Source: Elusimicrobiota bacterium
GTDB lineage: Bacteria; Elusimicrobiota; Elusimicrobia; UBA1565; UBA9628
Assembly (NCBI GenBank): GCA_028869495.1
Contig: JAGWRY010000083.1
Location: 1-18,651 of the forward strand
Length of the DNA stretch: 18,651 bases
Direction of reading: 5' to 3'
Below the pieces are notes generated by a model that saw nothing but the letters and a program-made list of their open reading frames with translations, made no database searches and had not been told where the DNA came from. This document shows, one piece after another, positions 16,849 through 18,651 of this stretch (position 1 is its first letter; the number at the start of each line of letters is the position of its first letter). The position numbers were made by a program, and so were the translations under genes.

Positions 16849-18120
16849 TCAGGCGTCCTTGTAGACGGCCTTGTCCCGCAGAAGCGCCATCGTCTTGCGC
16901 TCCCGGATCATGTGCTTGATCTGGTCCTTGCGGCGCTCGAAGAGCTCGCGCAGCTCCTTCTTCTTGTCCTCGGTCTCGGCGTCCTTCAGGCCGGCCTCGA
17001 GCTCCGCCGCCACCTCGGCCTCGGTCGCGTCGAGCTTCTCCTTCTCGGCGATCGCGTTCAGCACGAAGGCGAGGCGCACCTCGTCCTCGGCGCGCGGCTG
17101 CATCTTCCCGCGCAGGTCGGCCAGGACCTTGTCGGACAGCCCGGCGCCGCCGAGCTGGCGCTTCATGCGCTCCATCATGCCCTCGAGCTGGCGCTCGACC
17201 ATCGACGGGGGGAGCGGGAACGGGTTCGCCTTGACCAGGGCCTCCTCGATCTGGCGGATCGAGTCGGACTCCGACTCCGACTTCGTCTCGCGGTCCAGGA
17301 CCTCCTTCAGCTTCGCCTTGAGCTCGTCCAAGGTCTCGAAGCCGAGGTCCTTCGCGAACTCCGCGTCGAGCGCGGGCAGGACCTTGACCTTGATCTCGGT
17401 CAGCGTGACCGACAGGTCGGCGTCCTTGCCGCCGAGCTTGACCTTCAGGGTCTTCGACTCGCCGCGCTTCATGCCCTTGAGGCCCGCGGTCAGGCCCTCG
17501 ACGGTCTGCTCGGCCGACATGTCGACGAGCTCGCCCGAGCCCTTCGCGCCGGCCATCGGCTTGCCGCCCGACGAGGCCGCGTAGTCGATCACCGCGAAAT
17601 GCGCGTCGCCGACGGTCTCGTCCTTCGCGGCCTCGAGGCGCGCGTGCGACTCGCGCAGGTCCTCGAGGCGCTTGTCGAGCGCCTTCGCGTCCGCGGCCTG
17701 CGGCTTGCGGGTCACCGCGATCTTCAGGTAGTCCTTCGCGGTCGGCGTCGGCGCGACCTCGACGCGGACCTTCAGGCCCAGAGGCTCGCCGTCCTTCCAC
17801 GCGACGTCCTCGACGGCGGGCGTCTCGACGACGCGGAGCTTCAGCTCCTCGAGCGCGGCCGGCACGTGCTTGCGGATCAAGGCGTCCAGAGCCTCCTCGC
17901 GCGCGTGCCCCATGAAGTGCTGCTTGACGACGTCGAGCGGGGCCTTGCCCTGGCGGAAGCCCGGGATGCGCGCGCGCCCCTGCAGGCGCACGAGCGCGTT
18001 CTGCGTCTCGCCCTCGACCTCCTGCGGCGGGATCTCGACCGAGACGGTCGCGACGCAGCCCTCTTCCTTCAGCTTCTTGAACTTCGGCTTGTCCGACTTC
18101 GTCGAGGCGAAGAGACCCAT
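16849..18120 (-). CDS. tig: Trigger factor
   Basis: This 423-residue chaperone binds the ribosome exit tunnel and shields nascent chains. The N-terminal ribosome-binding domain carries the signature GFRQGKAP (54-61; family GFRxGKxP). A PPIase-like middle domain follows at about 160-245 (VGDAHFAVIDYAASSGGKP, then GLTAGLKGMKRGESKTL), and the helical C-terminal arms occupy 250-423, rich in Lys, Glu and Ala. The PPIase part looks shortened or diverged. Start ATG 18120 was chosen because GGAGGA precedes it at good spacing; an in-frame opening further upstream would run through tRNA-Leu. It lies 19 nt after the tRNA-Leu CCA end, so it probably shares a transcript with the tRNA, and it precedes clpP and lon. 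Confidence 0.96.
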   Translation of the reverse strand: MGLFASTKSDKPKFKKLKEEGCVATVSVEIPPQEVEGETQNALVRLQGRARIPGFRQGKAPLDVVKQHFMGHAREEALDALIRKHVPAALEELKLRVVETPAVEDVAWKDGEPLGLKVRVEVAPTPTAKDYLKIAVTRKPQAADAKALDKRLEDLRESHARLEAAKDETVGDAHFAVIDYAASSGGKPMAGAKGSGELVDMSAEQTVEGLTAGLKGMKRGESKTLKVKLGGKDADLSVTLTEIKVKVLPALDAEFAKDLGFETLDELKAKLKEVLDRETKSESESDSIRQIEEALVKANPFPLPPSMVERQLEGMMERMKRQLGGAGLSDKVLADLRGKMQPRAEDEVRLAFVLNAIAEKEKLDATEAEVAAELEAGLKDAETEDKKKELRELFERRKDQIKHMIRERKTMALLRDKAVYKDA

Positions 18121-18125
18121 TGGCT

Positions 18126-18137
18126 TCCTCCGGAGGA
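18126..18137. promoter_or_regulatory. Palindromic Shine-Dalgarno site of tig
   Basis: The 12-bp perfect palindrome TCCTCCGGAGGA fills most of the 19-nt space between tRNA-Leu and tig, and its GGAGGA half is the tig ribosome binding site. Self-pairing between two transcripts, or with the anti-Shine-Dalgarno-like TCCTCC, could affect initiation. No hairpin loop is possible in the perfect palindrome itself. Confidence 0.55.
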
Positions 18138-18139
18138 CT

Positions 18140-18223
18140 TGGTGGGCGGGGGGGGACTCGAACCCCCACGCCTTTCGGCACGCGGTCCTAAGCCGCGCGC
18201 GTCTGCCGTTCCGCCACCCGCCC
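18140..18223 (-). tRNA. tRNA-Leu (anticodon UAG)
   Basis: The minus strand folds as a class II tRNA. The acceptor stem is GGGCGGG/CCCGCCC, the anticodon stem CGCGG/CCGCG with loop CTTAGGA (anticodon TAG), the long variable arm has a GCC-GAAA-GGC hairpin, and the T arm is GGGGG-TTCGAGT-CCCCC. The discriminator is A73 and CCA is encoded in the DNA (18142..18140). It reads CUA and, with modification, other CUN codons. Confidence 0.95.
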
Positions 18224-18229
18224 GAAATC

Positions 18230-18257
18230 AAAAAGGACCGAGGTTCGCCTCGGTCCT
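18230..18257 (-). terminator. Intrinsic terminator-like hairpin between tRNA-Lys and tRNA-Leu
   Basis: On the minus strand a perfect 10-bp stem AGGACCGAGG/CCTCGGTCCT (18257..18248 with 18243..18234) with a CGAA tetraloop is followed by TTTT, giving TTTTT with the last stem base. It lies 18 nt after the tRNA-Lys 3' end and 6 nt before the tRNA-Leu 5' end, so it should end much of the tRNA-Lys transcript. Confidence 0.82.
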
Positions 18258-18275
18258 CGTGCGGCGAAAATCTTT

Positions 18276-18349
18276 TGGACCATCTCGGACTCGAACCGAG
18301 AACCTTGACCTTAAGAGGGTCCTGCTCTAACCAGTTGAGCTAATGGTCC
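18276..18349 (-). tRNA. tRNA-Lys (anticodon CUU)
   Basis: The 74-nt gene folds with acceptor GGACCAT/ATGGTCC, D arm GCTC-AACTGGTTA-GAGC, anticodon stem GGACC/GGTCA with loop CTCTTAA (anticodon CTT), a five-base variable loop and T arm CTCGG-TTCGAGT-CCGAG. Position 27-43 is a G-A mismatch. The discriminator is A and CCA is not encoded (AAA follows), unlike the tRNA-Leu next to it. It reads AAG. Confidence 0.95.
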
Positions 18350-18355
18350 GCCGTG

Positions 18356-18384
18356 TTTATACCAAAATTCTCCGCCCGTCGCAA
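18356..18384 (-). promoter_or_regulatory. Sigma-70 promoter of tRNA-Lys
   Basis: On the minus strand TTGCGA (18384..18379), a 17-bp spacer and TATAAA (18361..18356) form the best promoter in the window. The -10 ends 6 nt before the mature tRNA 5' end, so transcription may begin at or within a base or two of G1. Confidence 0.8.
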
Positions 18385-18420
18385 GACGCTCCGCGTCCCC
18401 GGACTTCCCGCTCGAGGGGG

Positions 18421-18548
18421 CGCCGTCCGTCCCGGCCCCGTCGGGATCGCGCGCCGTCGAGGCGCGCTTGGGTCGCTCGGCGGCGGACGGCGGAACGACG
18501 GCTTGCCGTCCTTCGCTCCACATCCCGCCGTGACCGGGACGGACGGCG
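18421..18548. repeat. Inverted repeat pair A/A' (15 bp)
   Basis: CGCCGTCCGTCCCGG at 18421..18435 is perfectly complementary to 18534..18548. Between the arms lies another 7-bp hairpin, GCGCGCC-GTCGA-GGCGCGC (18449..18467). The arms interleave with the larger repeat B/B', so both pairs could not form in one simple nested stem. Confidence 0.6.
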
Positions 18549-18651
18549 AGCTCCGGGAGCGGTCGGCCGACGCCCGTATGATCGCCGTTCGACGCGGCCT
18601 TCGGCGGGACGTGGAGCGAGGACGGCGGGTCGGCCGGTTCCGCCGTCCGCC
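18482..18651. repeat. Long imperfect inverted repeat B/B' reaching the right edge
   Basis: The left arm 18482..18530 pairs with 18602..18651. The outer 15 bp (18482..18496 with 18637..18651) are perfect. An asymmetric internal loop follows, then an inner block 18508..18530 pairs with 18602..18623 with one bulge and one mismatch. The loop spans 18531..18601. The arm may continue past the window. The stretch 18386..18651 holds no convincing gene, only these repeats. It could be a structured RNA, a small non-autonomous element or a recombination site; I cannot tell which. Confidence 0.65.

Noticed and set aside
18121..18231. N-terminal extension of trigger factor by 37 residues
   Set aside because: The added frame runs through tRNA-Leu, while ATG 18120 has a well-placed GGAGGA and gives the normal trigger factor length.
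18311..18651. An open minus-strand frame running from the right edge into tRNA-Lys
   Set aside because: Its last residues are a translation of the tRNA itself, all three minus frames are open because of GC richness, and the composition (Pro, Gly, Arg, Ser) shows no fold or motif.

Overview
This 18.65-kb window is very GC-rich and densely packed with bacterial genes: 20 protein-coding genes (one cut by the left edge) and two tRNA genes. Several products carry Sec signal peptides, one is a lipoprotein and one looks like an outer-membrane barrel, so a diderm bacterium is likely. The gene mix (very high GC, a SerA/class V aminotransferase pair, a zinc-ribbon-TM protein, small sulfur-trafficking proteins) would suit a GC-rich Elusimicrobiota or a similar uncultured lineage. 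That placement is an inference; no rRNA is present to settle it.

Region 1 (1..3186, minus strand) reads as one block: a secreted putative beta-barrel, a Crp/Fnr-family regulator, two tandem hemerythrin-like proteins and a YwiC-like membrane protein that runs off the left edge. It resembles a nitric-oxide or oxygen stress response module. Region 2 (3325..6181) holds a secreted Cys-rich protein, then a DsrE-TusA-SQR-like sulfur-trafficking operon behind a strong hairpin, with a DUF6132-like small membrane protein converging from the other strand. Region 3 (6193..7059) is a PAS-GGDEF diguanylate cyclase upstream of the DUF6132 gene. Region 4 (7146..10298, plus) is a thioredoxin-fold lipoprotein, alanine dehydrogenase and an unrecognised 515-residue exported protein, all overlapping head to tail.

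Region 5 (10267..18349, minus) runs in transcriptional order tRNA-Lys, terminator-like hairpin, tRNA-Leu, tig, clpP, lon, class V aminotransferase, serA, zinc-ribbon membrane protein. From clpP to the end every junction is a 4-nt ATGA or GTGA overlap, so proteostasis and serine synthesis are wired into one unit. clpX is not in its usual place between clpP and lon, and this ClpP has Asn where the catalytic Asp is expected. The last 265 bases (18386..18651) hold no convincing gene but several inverted repeats.

A pattern runs through the window: wherever a transcription unit begins, a TANNNT -10 hexamer ends exactly 6 nt before a start codon (five genes) or before the mature tRNA 5' end (tRNA-Lys). 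This points to leaderless transcripts as the main start mode here. I saw no CRISPR array, insertion sequence, integrase or phage gene. No single gene set here is a clearly new system; the best leads are the leaderless promoter code, the variant ClpP, the hairpin-gated sulfur operon and the structured right edge.
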